The translations under genes and the position numbers were made by a program. Under the pieces are notes generated by a model. That model made no database searches, was not told the DNA's origin, and worked only from the letters and a program-made list of their open reading frames with translations. Of a stretch of 64,000 bases of DNA, positions 9,212-16,566 are shown piece by piece. Source of the stretch: Streptomyces antarcticus (lineage in GTDB: Bacteria > Actinomycetota > Actinomycetes > Streptomycetales > Streptomycetaceae); the NCBI RefSeq assembly GCF_026627255.1, contig NZ_JAPNLM010000018.1:62001-126000 (forward strand), given 5' to 3'. The stretch's first letter is position 1, and each line of letters starts with the position of its first letter.

Positions 9212-9706
9212 GTGGAGTTCGACGTCACCATCGAGATCCCCAAGGGTTCGCGGAACAAGTACGAGGTGGACCACGAGACCGGCCGGATCCGTCTGGACCG
9301 ACGCCTCTTCACCTCGACCAGCTACCCGGCCGACTACGGCTTCGTCGAGAACACCCTCGGCGAGGACGGCGACCCGCTGGACGCGCTGGTCATCCTCGAC
9401 GAGCCGACCTTCCCGGGCTGCCTGATCAAGTGCCGCGCGATCGGCATGTTCCGCATGACGGACGAGGCGGGCGGCGACGACAAGCTGCTGTGCGTGCCGG
9501 CCTCCGACCCGCGTGTCGAGCACCTGCGCGACATCCACCACGTGTCCGAGTTCGACCGCCTGGAGATCCAGCACTTCTTCGAGGTCTACAAGGACCTGGA
9601 GCCGGGCAAGTCGGTCGAGGGCGCGAACTGGGTCGGCCGCACCGAGGCCGAGGCCGAGATCGAGAACTCGTACAAGCGCCTCGAGGCGCAGGGCGGCCAC
9701 CACTAG
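9212..9706 (+). CDS. ppa: inorganic pyrophosphatase
   Basis: Hydrolyses pyrophosphate to drive biosynthesis forward. The 164-residue family I enzyme carries the signature DGDPLDALV and the YPADYGFVENT segment. GTG 9212 (reads as MEFDVTIEIPKG) follows an AGGAG ribosome site at 9201-9205; an ATG five codons upstream would place that ribosome site inside the gene. It is divergent from dacB and is followed by a strong terminator. Confidence 0.96.
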   Translation: MEFDVTIEIPKGSRNKYEVDHETGRIRLDRRLFTSTSYPADYGFVENTLGEDGDPLDALVILDEPTFPGCLIKCRAIGMFRMTDEAGGDDKLLCVPASDPRVEHLRDIHHVSEFDRLEIQHFFEVYKDLEPGKSVEGANWVGRTEAEAEIENSYKRLEAQGGHH

Positions 9707-9759
9707 GTTCCGCCGGTGAGCGGGTCCGAGGGGCGCGGTGCCCCCGGCCTTCGCACGCG

Positions 9760-9798
9760 ACAGCGGGCGGCACCCCCGTCGGGGGTGCCGCCCGCTGT
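9760..9798 (+). terminator. terminator of ppa
   Basis: A perfect 18-base-pair inverted repeat (9760-9777 and 9781-9798) with a three-base loop lies 54 bases after the ppa stop. It is very GC-rich and lacks a T tract, in Streptomyces style. Confidence 0.85.
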
Positions 9799-9897
9799 GC
9801 GTTGCCGGTGCGGGCCGCCCCCTTTCGCCGGGGACGAATCGATTCCGCATACTGAAGGCGCGGATGATCACGGGGATGATCGCGGACAGGAGGACGT

Positions 9898-11538
9898 GTG
9901 GCGGAGGCCGACGGGGCAGAGGACAGGAAGCCCCAGTCCGACGAGGCGCGCAGCGCCTTCACCACGCCGCACGGGATGGCGCCCGAGGCGCCGGAGGAGG
10001 ACCAGCCGACCTCCGAGTTCTCGGTGCCCGACGGCTTCGCGACCCTCCCGGTGGAACCCGAGGGATCCGCGTTCGCCCACCCCGCCACGTACAGCGCCCA
10101 CCACTCCCCGCCCGCCCACACCCCCGGCCAGGGGTTCCCCGTGACCCGGATGAAGGAGTCCCCCTGGCAGGACCGGATGCGCACCATGCTGCGCATGCCG
10201 GTCGACGTCCGCCCCGTCCCGGACCGCGTGTACAAGCAGGCCGAGGACACCGGCCCCGCCGTGGGCCGCGTACTCGACCTGACCCTGCGCATCGGCGAGC
10301 TGCTGCTCGCGGGCGGGGAGGCCGCCGAGGACGTCGAGGCGGCCATGTTCGCGGTGGCCCGCTCGTACGGGCTGGACCGCTGCGAGCCCACCGTCACCTT
10401 CACCATGCTGTCGATCACCCACCAGCCCTCGCTGGTGGACGACCCGGTGTCGGCGAACCGCACCGTGCGCCGGCGCGGCACCGACTACAACCGCCTCGCG
10501 GCCGTCTTCCGGCTGGTGGACGACATCAGCACCCATGACGACGTCTCGCTGGAGGAGGCCTACCGGCGCCTCGCCGAGATCCGCCGCAACCGGCACCCGT
10601 ACCCCGGCTGGATGCTCACGACGGCCGCCGGGCTGCTCGCCGGGGCGGCCTCCACGCTCGTCGGCGGCGGGGTCCTGGTGTTCTTCGCGGCCGCGATCGG
10701 CGCGGTCCTCGGCGACCGGCTGGCATGGCTCTGCGCCGGCCGGGGACTGCCCGAGTTCTACCAGTTCGTCGTCGCCGCGATGCCGCCCGCCGCCATAGGC
10801 GTGGCACTGAACATGACCGGGATCGACGTCAAGGCGTCCGCCGTGATCACCGGCGGGCTGTTCGCGCTGCTGCCCGGGCGGGCCCTGGTCGCGGCCGTGC
10901 AGGACGGCCTGACCGGCTACTACATCACCGCGTCCGCCCGGCTGCTGGAGGTCATGTACCTCTTCATCGGCATCATCCTGGGCGTGCTGGTCGTGCTCTA
11001 CGTGGGGTTGCAGTTCGACGCCTCGCCCCGGCCGGAGGAGGTGCTCCAGATCCAGCAGCGGCCGCTGATCCAGATCGCCGCCTCGATGGTGCTGGTGTTC
11101 ACCTTCGCGATCCTGCTCCAGCAGGAGCGCTCCACCGTGTGGATCGTGACGCTGAACGGCGGGATCGCCTGGTCGACGTACGGGGCGCTGCACTACGCGG
11201 GAGGCCTGGAGCCGGTGCCGTCCACGGCCATCGCGGCCGGCCTGGTCGGCCTGTTCGGGCAGCTCTTCTCCCGCTACCGCTTCGCGTCCGCCCTGCCGTA
11301 CGTGACCGCGGCCATCGGCCCGCTGCTGCCCGGCTCGGCGACGTACTACGGGCTGCTGCTGATCGCCGAGAACGAGCTGAGCCAGGGGCTCGGCTCGCTG
11401 ACCAACGCCGCGGCCATCGCGCTGGCCATCGCGATCGGGGTCAACCTCGGCTCCGAGGCCTCGCGGATGTTCATGCGGATCCCGGGGGCCGCGAGCGCCG
11501 CCAAGCGCCGCGCGGCGAAGCGCACCCGCGGCTTCTAG
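9898..11538 (+). CDS. threonine/serine exporter family membrane protein (ThrE-like)
   Basis: A 546-residue protein. Residues 1-110 are hydrophilic and proline-rich. About 115-235 form the soluble ThrE domain (LRIGELLLAGGEAAEDVEAAM is characteristic). Then come about ten membrane helices from 238 to 525, covering the two halves (DUF1212/ThrE and DUF3815-like) that are separate genes in some bacteria. Related proteins export threonine and serine. GTG 9898 follows an AGGACAGGAGG-like ribosome site (about 9886-9893). The gene stands alone and converges on the DedA gene. Confidence 0.88.
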   Translation: MAEADGAEDRKPQSDEARSAFTTPHGMAPEAPEEDQPTSEFSVPDGFATLPVEPEGSAFAHPATYSAHHSPPAHTPGQGFPVTRMKESPWQDRMRTMLRMPVDVRPVPDRVYKQAEDTGPAVGRVLDLTLRIGELLLAGGEAAEDVEAAMFAVARSYGLDRCEPTVTFTMLSITHQPSLVDDPVSANRTVRRRGTDYNRLAAVFRLVDDISTHDDVSLEEAYRRLAEIRRNRHPYPGWMLTTAAGLLAGAASTLVGGGVLVFFAAAIGAVLGDRLAWLCAGRGLPEFYQFVVAAMPPAAIGVALNMTGIDVKASAVITGGLFALLPGRALVAAVQDGLTGYYITASARLLEVMYLFIGIILGVLVVLYVGLQFDASPRPEEVLQIQQRPLIQIAASMVLVFTFAILLQQERSTVWIVTLNGGIAWSTYGALHYAGGLEPVPSTAIAAGLVGLFGQLFSRYRFASALPYVTAAIGPLLPGSATYYGLLLIAENELSQGLGSLTNAAAIALAIAIGVNLGSEASRMFMRIPGAASAAKRRAAKRTRGF

Positions 11539-11631
11539 CCCGCGCCGCTTCCCGCCCGCGTACCGCGCGGCCCGCCTACCGCGCCCCGGTACCGCATACG
11601 CCCTCCGTACGGGCCCTCTCGGCGCACACGT

Positions 11632-11665
11632 ACGCCCCGGGGCCCTGTGCGGGCCTCCGGGGCGT
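11632..11665. terminator. hairpin between convergent ThrE-like and DedA genes
   Basis: A nine-base-pair stem (11632-11640 with 11657-11665) with a further GGCCC/GGGCC inner stem lies in the 172-base gap between the two convergent stops. It is a likely terminator for one or both genes. Confidence 0.6.
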
Positions 11666-11710
11666 GCGGGGCGCTACCGGGGTGCGGGCTGCTGCGGCGC
11701 CGCGGGCGGG

Positions 11711-12409
11711 CTAGCGCTTGGCGTGGCGGCCGCGCTGGCCCGGGGCCTGCGGACCCTCGTTCCCGACGGCCGGGGCCTCGACGGCCTTCGCCTTGCCCTC
11801 CTTGCGGGCCTTCAGCACCTCGAAGACCACCGGGATCACCGAGATGAGGACGATGCCCACCAGGATCGGCTCGACGTTGGTCTTGATGAACTCGATCTGG
11901 CCGAGCCAGTACCCGGCGAGGGTGACGCCCGCGCCCCAGCCGATGCCGCCGATGATGTTGTACGTCAGGAAGGTGCGGTACCTCATCGAGCCGGCGCCGG
12001 CGACCATCGGGGCGAACGTGCGGATGATCGGCACGAAGCGGGCGAGCACGATGGCCTTCGGGCCGTGCCGGTCCATGAACTCGTGGGCCTTGTCGAGGTT
12101 CTCCCGCTTGAACAGCTTGGAGTTGGGCCGGTTGAAGAGCTTCGGCCCGAAGAACTTGCCGATCATGTAGCCGACCTGGTCGCCGATGATCGCGGCGGCC
12201 ACGATCAGCGTGCAGACCAGCCACAGCGGCTGCTTGATGTACTGGCCGTCCGCGACGAGGAGACCCGCGGTGAACAGCAGCGAGTCGCCGGGCAGGAACG
12301 CGAAGAGTCCCGACTCCGCGAAGACGATGACCAGGATGCCGATCAGACCGAAGTGCGAGATCAGATAGTCCGGGGACAGCCACTCAGGGCCGAGCGCAAT
12401 CGTGTACAC
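11711..12409 (-). CDS. DedA/SNARE-associated family membrane protein
   Basis: A 232-residue membrane protein with the DedA hallmarks FAESGLFAFLPGDSLL and the motif RFVPIIRTFAPMVAGAG. These two re-entrant helix regions mark flippase-like DedA proteins, some of which recycle undecaprenyl phosphate or phosphatidylethanolamine. About four membrane segments are visible and the tail is basic. GTG 12409 (VYTIALGPEWL) gives the family N-terminus; the longer frame upstream adds proline runs. A GGAG site lies about 12 bases upstream, rather far. No clear operon partner. Confidence 0.9.
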   Translation of the reverse strand: MYTIALGPEWLSPDYLISHFGLIGILVIVFAESGLFAFLPGDSLLFTAGLLVADGQYIKQPLWLVCTLIVAAAIIGDQVGYMIGKFFGPKLFNRPNSKLFKRENLDKAHEFMDRHGPKAIVLARFVPIIRTFAPMVAGAGSMRYRTFLTYNIIGGIGWGAGVTLAGYWLGQIEFIKTNVEPILVGIVLISVIPVVFEVLKARKEGKAKAVEAPAVGNEGPQAPGQRGRHAKR

Positions 12410-12499
12410 GGTTTCCGGACTCTCCTGGATCGGGGGGGGTGCCGGCGGAGGCAGGCAGGCGGGCGGGCGGGTGCGGGCAGTCTCAATTATCAACGCACA

Positions 12500-12535
12500 C
12501 GACCCCCGCCCGGTTCCAGGGACCGGCGGGGGTCG
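12500..12535 (-). terminator. terminator of tipA
   Basis: An 11-base-pair stem (CGACCCCCGCC at 12500-12510 with its complement at 12525-12535) lies about 50 bases past the tipA stop and before the DedA start. It is a likely terminator of tipA. Confidence 0.7.
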
Positions 12536-12583
12536 AATCCGTGACCTTCCGTCTACACGGCGGGCTTCAGCACGGCCGTGCGG

Positions 12584-13342
12584 CTACACGTTGCGGATCG
12601 CGTTGGCCGTGATCGCGTCCCGCACGAACACCGCCAGGCCGGGCCGCAGGGCGTCGTAATAGGCCGTGAAGCGCTCGTCCGCGACGTACATCTCGCCGAG
12701 GCAGCTGTGCATCTCGTACGAGCAGGCGTAGTGGTTCCCGCTGATCCAGCCGCGGTGCTCCTCGGCCAGGTCCATGGCGGCCTCGGATTCGGCGGAGGCG
12801 CCCGAGTCCATCAGCGCGGCGAGACGCCGGTTGAGGTCGTCGGCCTGGTCCTGGATCCGCCGCCAGTCGTCCTTCGTGTACGTCGCGGCCCGCCGCTGCG
12901 ACTCGGCGTAGGCGTCGGTGCCGCCCCAGCGCCGCTCCACCTCCTCCGTGTGATCGTCGGGGTCGAAGTCCCCGAAGACCTCGAACTTCTCCTCGGGCGT
13001 GAGGTTGATGCCCATCTTCTGCGCCTCCATGGCGTTCTCAACGGCCGTGGCCATCTGCTGGAGCCGGGCGATCCGGTCGGACAACAGGGCGTGCTGCCGG
13101 CGCAGATGCTCCCGCGGATCCGATTCCGGGTCGTCCAGCAGGACCGCGACCTCGTCGAGGGGGAAGCCGAGCTCCCGGTAGAACAGGACGCGCTGCAGCC
13201 GGTCGAGGTCGGCGTCGTCGTACCGCCGGTGCCCCGCGTGGCTGCGGCCGCTCGGGGAGAGCAGCCCGATCTCGTCGTAGTGGTGCAGGGTGCGCACCGT
13301 CACTCCGGCGAATCCGGCGACCTGGCCCACGGAGTAGCCCAT
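12584..13342 (-). CDS. tipA: MerR-family thiopeptide-responsive regulator TipA (TipAL/TipAS)
   Basis: Binds thiostrepton-class antibiotics and activates its own promoter. The 252-residue protein has an N-terminal MerR helix-turn-helix (about residues 1-70), a dimerisation helix, and the C-terminal antibiotic-recognition (TipAS) domain from residue 110. Cysteines 207 and 214 are at the same positions as in the S. lividans protein, where C214 is known to bond thiostrepton covalently. An internal ATG at 13013-13015 (MGINLTPEEKF), preceded by GGAGG at good spacing, would make the short TipAS form, as in S. lividans. ATG 13342 follows GAGGAG. The conserved autoregulated promoter lies just upstream. 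Confidence 0.95.
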   Translation of the reverse strand: MGYSVGQVAGFAGVTVRTLHHYDEIGLLSPSGRSHAGHRRYDDADLDRLQRVLFYRELGFPLDEVAVLLDDPESDPREHLRRQHALLSDRIARLQQMATAVENAMEAQKMGINLTPEEKFEVFGDFDPDDHTEEVERRWGGTDAYAESQRRAATYTKDDWRRIQDQADDLNRRLAALMDSGASAESEAAMDLAEEHRGWISGNHYACSYEMHSCLGEMYVADERFTAYYDALRPGLAVFVRDAITANAIRNV

Positions 13343-13375
13343 CTCTTCCGCTCCTCTCGGTTGGGTACGCCCTTC

Positions 13376-13410
13376 ACTGTGGCTCCTCACGCCGCGTGAG
13401 GTGCAAGTCC
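13376..13410 (-). promoter_or_regulatory. tipA promoter and TipA operator
   Basis: Read on the minus strand, TTGCAC (13401-13406) and CACAGT (13376-13381) are separated by 19 bases. Inside the spacer lies the inverted repeat CTCACGC/GCGTGAG. A 19-base spacer with a dyad between the boxes is the MerR-type layout. It closely matches the known S. lividans ptipA (TTGCAC, 19 bases, CAGCGT) as I remember it. TipA with bound thiopeptide would activate here. Confidence 0.85.
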
Positions 13411-13435
13411 GCCCCGCCGGGAATCCGGGGGCCGG

Positions 13436-14221
13436 TCAGCGGCTGAGGCCCCGGAAGCGGCCCGCGGCCAGGGGGAAGAAGACCGCCAGCAGCAGGAGCG
13501 GCCAGCCGACGGCCAGCAGGCCGGCGTGGTCAAAGGCCCACGAGGAGGAGGCCGCCGCGGGGTTGCCGAACAGGTCGCGGACCGCGGTGGCCGTCGCCGA
13601 CATCGGGTTCCACTCGACCACCGCCCCCAGCCATCCGGGCATCGACGCCGGGCTGGCGAAGGCGTTGGACAGGAAGCCCACCGGCCAGACCAGGATCTGC
13701 ACGGCCTGCACCAGCTCCGGCCGGCCCGCGACCATGCCCAGGTAGATCCCGATCCACAGCATCGCGAAGCGCAGCAGCAGGAGCAGCGCGAAGGCCGTCA
13801 GCGCGGCGCCCGCCGAGCCGTGCCAGCGCCAGCCGAGCAGCAGGCCGACCCCGGCCAGGACGGCGAGGCCCACCGCCGACTGGAGCATGTCGGCCGCGCT
13901 GCGGCCGACCAGTACCGCCGAGGAGGACATCGGCATGGCGCGGAAGCGGTCGATGACCCCCTTGCCGAGGTCCTGGGTGACGGCCGTCATGGTGCTCTCC
14001 AGGCCGAAGGCCATGGTCAGCACCAGCATGCCGGGGACCAGGAACTCGACGTACTCGCCGTCGACGCCGCGCCCGCCGCCCACCAGGAAGCCGAACATCA
14101 GCAGCATCATCACCGGGAAGACCAGCCCGACGACCACCTGGACCGGCTGCCGCGCCCAGTGCGCCAGTTCGCGCCGGGTCATCGTCCAGGAGTCCGAGAC
14201 CACCCATGCGGCGGCGCTCAC
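13436..14221 (-). CDS. ABC-2 type exporter permease (DrrB-like)
   Basis: A 261-residue membrane protein with six hydrophobic segments and the conserved tail region WNPMSATATAVRDLFGNP found in DrrB-type drug exporters. GTG 14221 overlaps the stop of the ATPase gene (GTGA), so the subunits are translationally coupled. Together they form an efflux pump. The substrate is unknown; the DrrAB family includes daunorubicin exporters and many uncharacterised pumps. PadR control is inferred from the upstream operators. Confidence 0.9.
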   Translation of the reverse strand: MSAAAWVVSDSWTMTRRELAHWARQPVQVVVGLVFPVMMLLMFGFLVGGGRGVDGEYVEFLVPGMLVLTMAFGLESTMTAVTQDLGKGVIDRFRAMPMSSSAVLVGRSAADMLQSAVGLAVLAGVGLLLGWRWHGSAGAALTAFALLLLLRFAMLWIGIYLGMVAGRPELVQAVQILVWPVGFLSNAFASPASMPGWLGAVVEWNPMSATATAVRDLFGNPAAASSSWAFDHAGLLAVGWPLLLLAVFFPLAAGRFRGLSR

Positions 14222-15216
14222 GCGGACACCTCCGTACGGTCGGCGCGGCCGGCCCGGGCCGCCCCGCCGGATCCGCCGGGCCCGCCGGGCCCGTGCGGCC
14301 CGTCCGGCCCGTCCGTCAGGTGCAGGAACACCTCGTCGAGCGTGGGCCGGCGGACCGCGAGGTCCGCGGCCTCGATGCCCGCCCCCTCCAGCGCCCGCAA
14401 GGTCAGGGCCAGCCCCTCCATCCGGTCCCGGACCGGGAAGCCGAGCGTCGGCGGGTCCGTGGTCACCACCGGGTCGGGGAGCAGCGCGGCCGCCTCCGCC
14501 AGCCGGTCCGGATCCCGCAGGACGACGACGATCCGGTCCGCCCCGACCAGGGACTTCAGCTCGTCCGCCGTGCCCTCGGCCGCGACCCGGCCGCCGTCGA
14601 CCAGGGCGATCCGGTCGGCCAGCTGGTCGGCCTCCTCGAGGTACTGGGTGGTGAGCAGGACGGTCGTACCACCGCCGACGAGGGAGCGGACCGCGCCCCA
14701 CACCTCGGCGCGGCCGCGCGGGTCGAGTCCGGTGGTCGGCTCGTCGAGGAACAGCACCTCCGGGTCGGTGATGAGCGACGCGGCGAGGTCGAGGCGGCGG
14801 CGCATGCCGCCGCTGTACTGCTTCACCGGCTTGCGGCCGGTGTCGGCGAGGCCGAAGCGGTCCAGCAGCTCGTCCGCCCGCTGCCCGGCCCGCCGGGCGC
14901 CCAGGTGGTAGAGGCGGCCGAACATCTCCAGGTTCTGCCGGCCGTCGAGTTCCTCGTCGAGCGCCGCGTGCTGCCCGAGGAGCCCGATCCGGGAGCGGAC
15001 GGCCGCCGCGTCGGTCCGGGCGTCGTGGCCCGCGACCCGGACGGTTCCGGCGTCGGGGCGCAGCAGGGTGCTCATGACGCGTACGGCCGTGGTCTTGCCG
15101 GCCCCGTTGGGGCCGAGCACCGCCTGGACGGTGCCGGACGGGACCTCCAGGTCGAGCCCGGCGAGGGCGGGCTTGTTCCCGTACCTCTTGTGAACGCCTT
15201 CGACGAAGATCGTCAA
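14218..15216 (-). CDS. ABC exporter ATP-binding protein (DrrA-like)
   Basis: A 332-residue ATPase with Walker A GPNGAGKTT, signature YSGGMRRRLDLA, Walker B VLFLDEPTTGLD and the DrrA-type C-terminal LDEVFLHLT segment. A glycine/proline-rich tail (DGPDGPHGPGGPGG) follows. TTG 15216 (reads MTIFVEGVHKRYG) is chosen because GGGAG lies six bases upstream; a TTG seven codons earlier is possible but lies inside operator 1. The gene energises the adjacent permease. A PadR gene directly upstream and two operator-like repeats suggest drug-inducible control. Confidence 0.9.
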   Translation of the reverse strand: MTIFVEGVHKRYGNKPALAGLDLEVPSGTVQAVLGPNGAGKTTAVRVMSTLLRPDAGTVRVAGHDARTDAAAVRSRIGLLGQHAALDEELDGRQNLEMFGRLYHLGARRAGQRADELLDRFGLADTGRKPVKQYSGGMRRRLDLAASLITDPEVLFLDEPTTGLDPRGRAEVWGAVRSLVGGGTTVLLTTQYLEEADQLADRIALVDGGRVAAEGTADELKSLVGADRIVVVLRDPDRLAEAAALLPDPVVTTDPPTLGFPVRDRMEGLALTLRALEGAGIEAADLAVRRPTLDEVFLHLTDGPDGPHGPGGPGGSGGAARAGRADRTEVSA

Positions 15217-15230
15217 AGCGACTCCCTTGC

Positions 15231-15293
15231 TAGTCAAACTTGAGTAGCGAGCTGCGCCAAGGTACTGCCCTGGGAGGGGCTAGTCAAACTTGA
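15231..15293 (-). promoter_or_regulatory. promoter with paired PadR-type operators for the ABC exporter
   Basis: The 13-base word TAGTCAAACTTGA occurs twice, at 15231-15243 and 15281-15293, exactly 50 bases apart. Each contains the dyad TCAA-AC-TTGA. On the minus strand the distal copy supplies a -35 box TTGACT (15282-15287). It is followed after 17 bases by TACCTT (15259-15264), a fair -10 box. The proximal copy lies just upstream of the ribosome site. One operator therefore covers the -35 and the other the leader, a layout suited to repression by the PadR protein encoded just upstream. Confidence 0.7.
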
Positions 15294-15302
15294 TTACACC
15301 GC

Positions 15303-15917
15303 TTACGCGTAGGGGTTCTCCTGGCCGTCGGCCAGGACCCCCACGAACGGCTCGCCGCCCTCGCCCGCGAAGGAGTACGCGCCCCCCTCGATCCGGGCGA
15401 TCAGCCCCCGGGTCCACTCCGCCTCGGCGTCGGCGGAGTACACCCAGCGGTGCATGATCTCGCCGATGTGCCCCAGGGCCTGCGGACCGGTCTCCGGGGT
15501 GTAGTAGTCCGTCACCGACGAGCGCCACCGCGCCAGCTTCCCCAGCCGCTCCCGGAGCAGCTCCAGGACCTCGGCCCGGGGAAGGTCGACCATGAAGCCG
15601 ATCGCCGACGACAGGAGGTCCGCCTTCTGGTCGTAGGCGGCGAGGGCCTCCCGCAGCAGCTTGAAGTACTCCTCGCGGCCCGCCGCCGTGACCTCGTACT
15701 CGGTGCGCGGCGGGCCCCCCGCGGCGCTCGGCGCCACCTCGTGCGCGAGCAGGACGCCCTGCTTCGCCATCTGCTTGAGCGCGTGGTAGATCGATCCGGG
15801 CTTGGTGTTGGACCACTCGTGCGCGCCCCAGTACTCCAGGTCGCCCCGCACCTGGTACCCGTGCGCCCGCCCGTGCTGGCGGACGGCACCGAGGACGAGA
15901 AGCCGGATCGCAGACAT
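15303..15917 (-). CDS. PadR-family transcriptional regulator
   Basis: A 204-residue protein with the PadR winged helix in residues 1-85 (AIRLLVLGAV, SIYHALKQMAKQGVL, PPRTEYEVTAAG) and a helical Vir-type C-terminal dimerisation domain. PadR proteins of this class often repress neighbouring multidrug exporter genes and release DNA on drug binding. The stop lies 86 bases before the DrrA-like start on the same strand, with paired operators between them. ATG 15917 has no strong ribosome site and lies 13 bases after the DinB gene's stop, suggesting co-transcription with it. Confidence 0.9.
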   Translation of the reverse strand: MSAIRLLVLGAVRQHGRAHGYQVRGDLEYWGAHEWSNTKPGSIYHALKQMAKQGVLLAHEVAPSAAGGPPRTEYEVTAAGREEYFKLLREALAAYDQKADLLSSAIGFMVDLPRAEVLELLRERLGKLARWRSSVTDYYTPETGPQALGHIGEIMHRWVYSADAEAEWTRGLIARIEGGAYSFAGEGGEPFVGVLADGQENPYA

Positions 15918-15930
15918 GGGGCCAGGCTAC

Positions 15931-16443
15931 TCACCCCATCGCGCGGGTCCCGTCGAGGGATTCGCGGATGATGTCCGCGTGGCCCGCGTGCCGGGCGAAC
16001 TCCTCCATCAGGTGCAGGAGCAGCCACCGCATCGAGACCTTGGTGTCCGCGGGGAACCAGGGCGCCGGCGGCAGCGGGAAGCTGTCGTCGAGGCTGGGGA
16101 CGGCGGCGATGAAGGCCGCCGTCTCCCGCGCGACCCCGTCCCAGTAGGCCAGGACGGACGGGACGCTCTCCCCCTCGACCAGGCGGAAGGCCTCGTTCCA
16201 GTCCGCCTCGGAACGCACGGTCTCATCGGGCCTGCCCTGCGCCATCCGCAGCCAGCCCAGCTCGCACTCCGCTGCGTGCTTGAGCAGCCCGGACAGCGAG
16301 AGCTCGCTGACGCTGGGGCGGCTTGCCGCCTGCTCCTCGCTCAGACCCTCCGCCGCCTCGCGCAGGGCGGCGCGCTGGGCCTCGACGAAGGCGAGGAGCG
16401 TGCCGCGCTCGTCACCGGGGACCTCTGTGGAAACCTGAGCCAT
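15931..16443 (-). CDS. DinB/DUF664 family protein
   Basis: A 170-residue all-helical protein with the DinB-like pattern: first helix ALREAAEGLSEEQ, a histidine in LKHAAECELGWL, and HLMEEFARHAGHADIIRE near the end. These histidines form the metal site in related thiol-transferases such as the mycothiol-dependent enzymes. The reaction is unknown. It lies directly upstream of the PadR gene on the same strand, so it may be part of the same detoxification unit. Confidence 0.85.
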   Translation of the reverse strand: MAQVSTEVPGDERGTLLAFVEAQRAALREAAEGLSEEQAASRPSVSELSLSGLLKHAAECELGWLRMAQGRPDETVRSEADWNEAFRLVEGESVPSVLAYWDGVARETAAFIAAVPSLDDSFPLPPAPWFPADTKVSMRWLLLHLMEEFARHAGHADIIRESLDGTRAMG

Positions 16444-16566
16444 GGCCGACGCCTTCTCTCCGTGGGGTTCTCGTGGATGTCAGGTCTCGGGGGGAGGGGT
16501 GCCTTCCCCTGCTGACAAGAACCACGCTACGGAGCCTTGCGGTCAGTTCCCGTCCTCAATCGCCGT

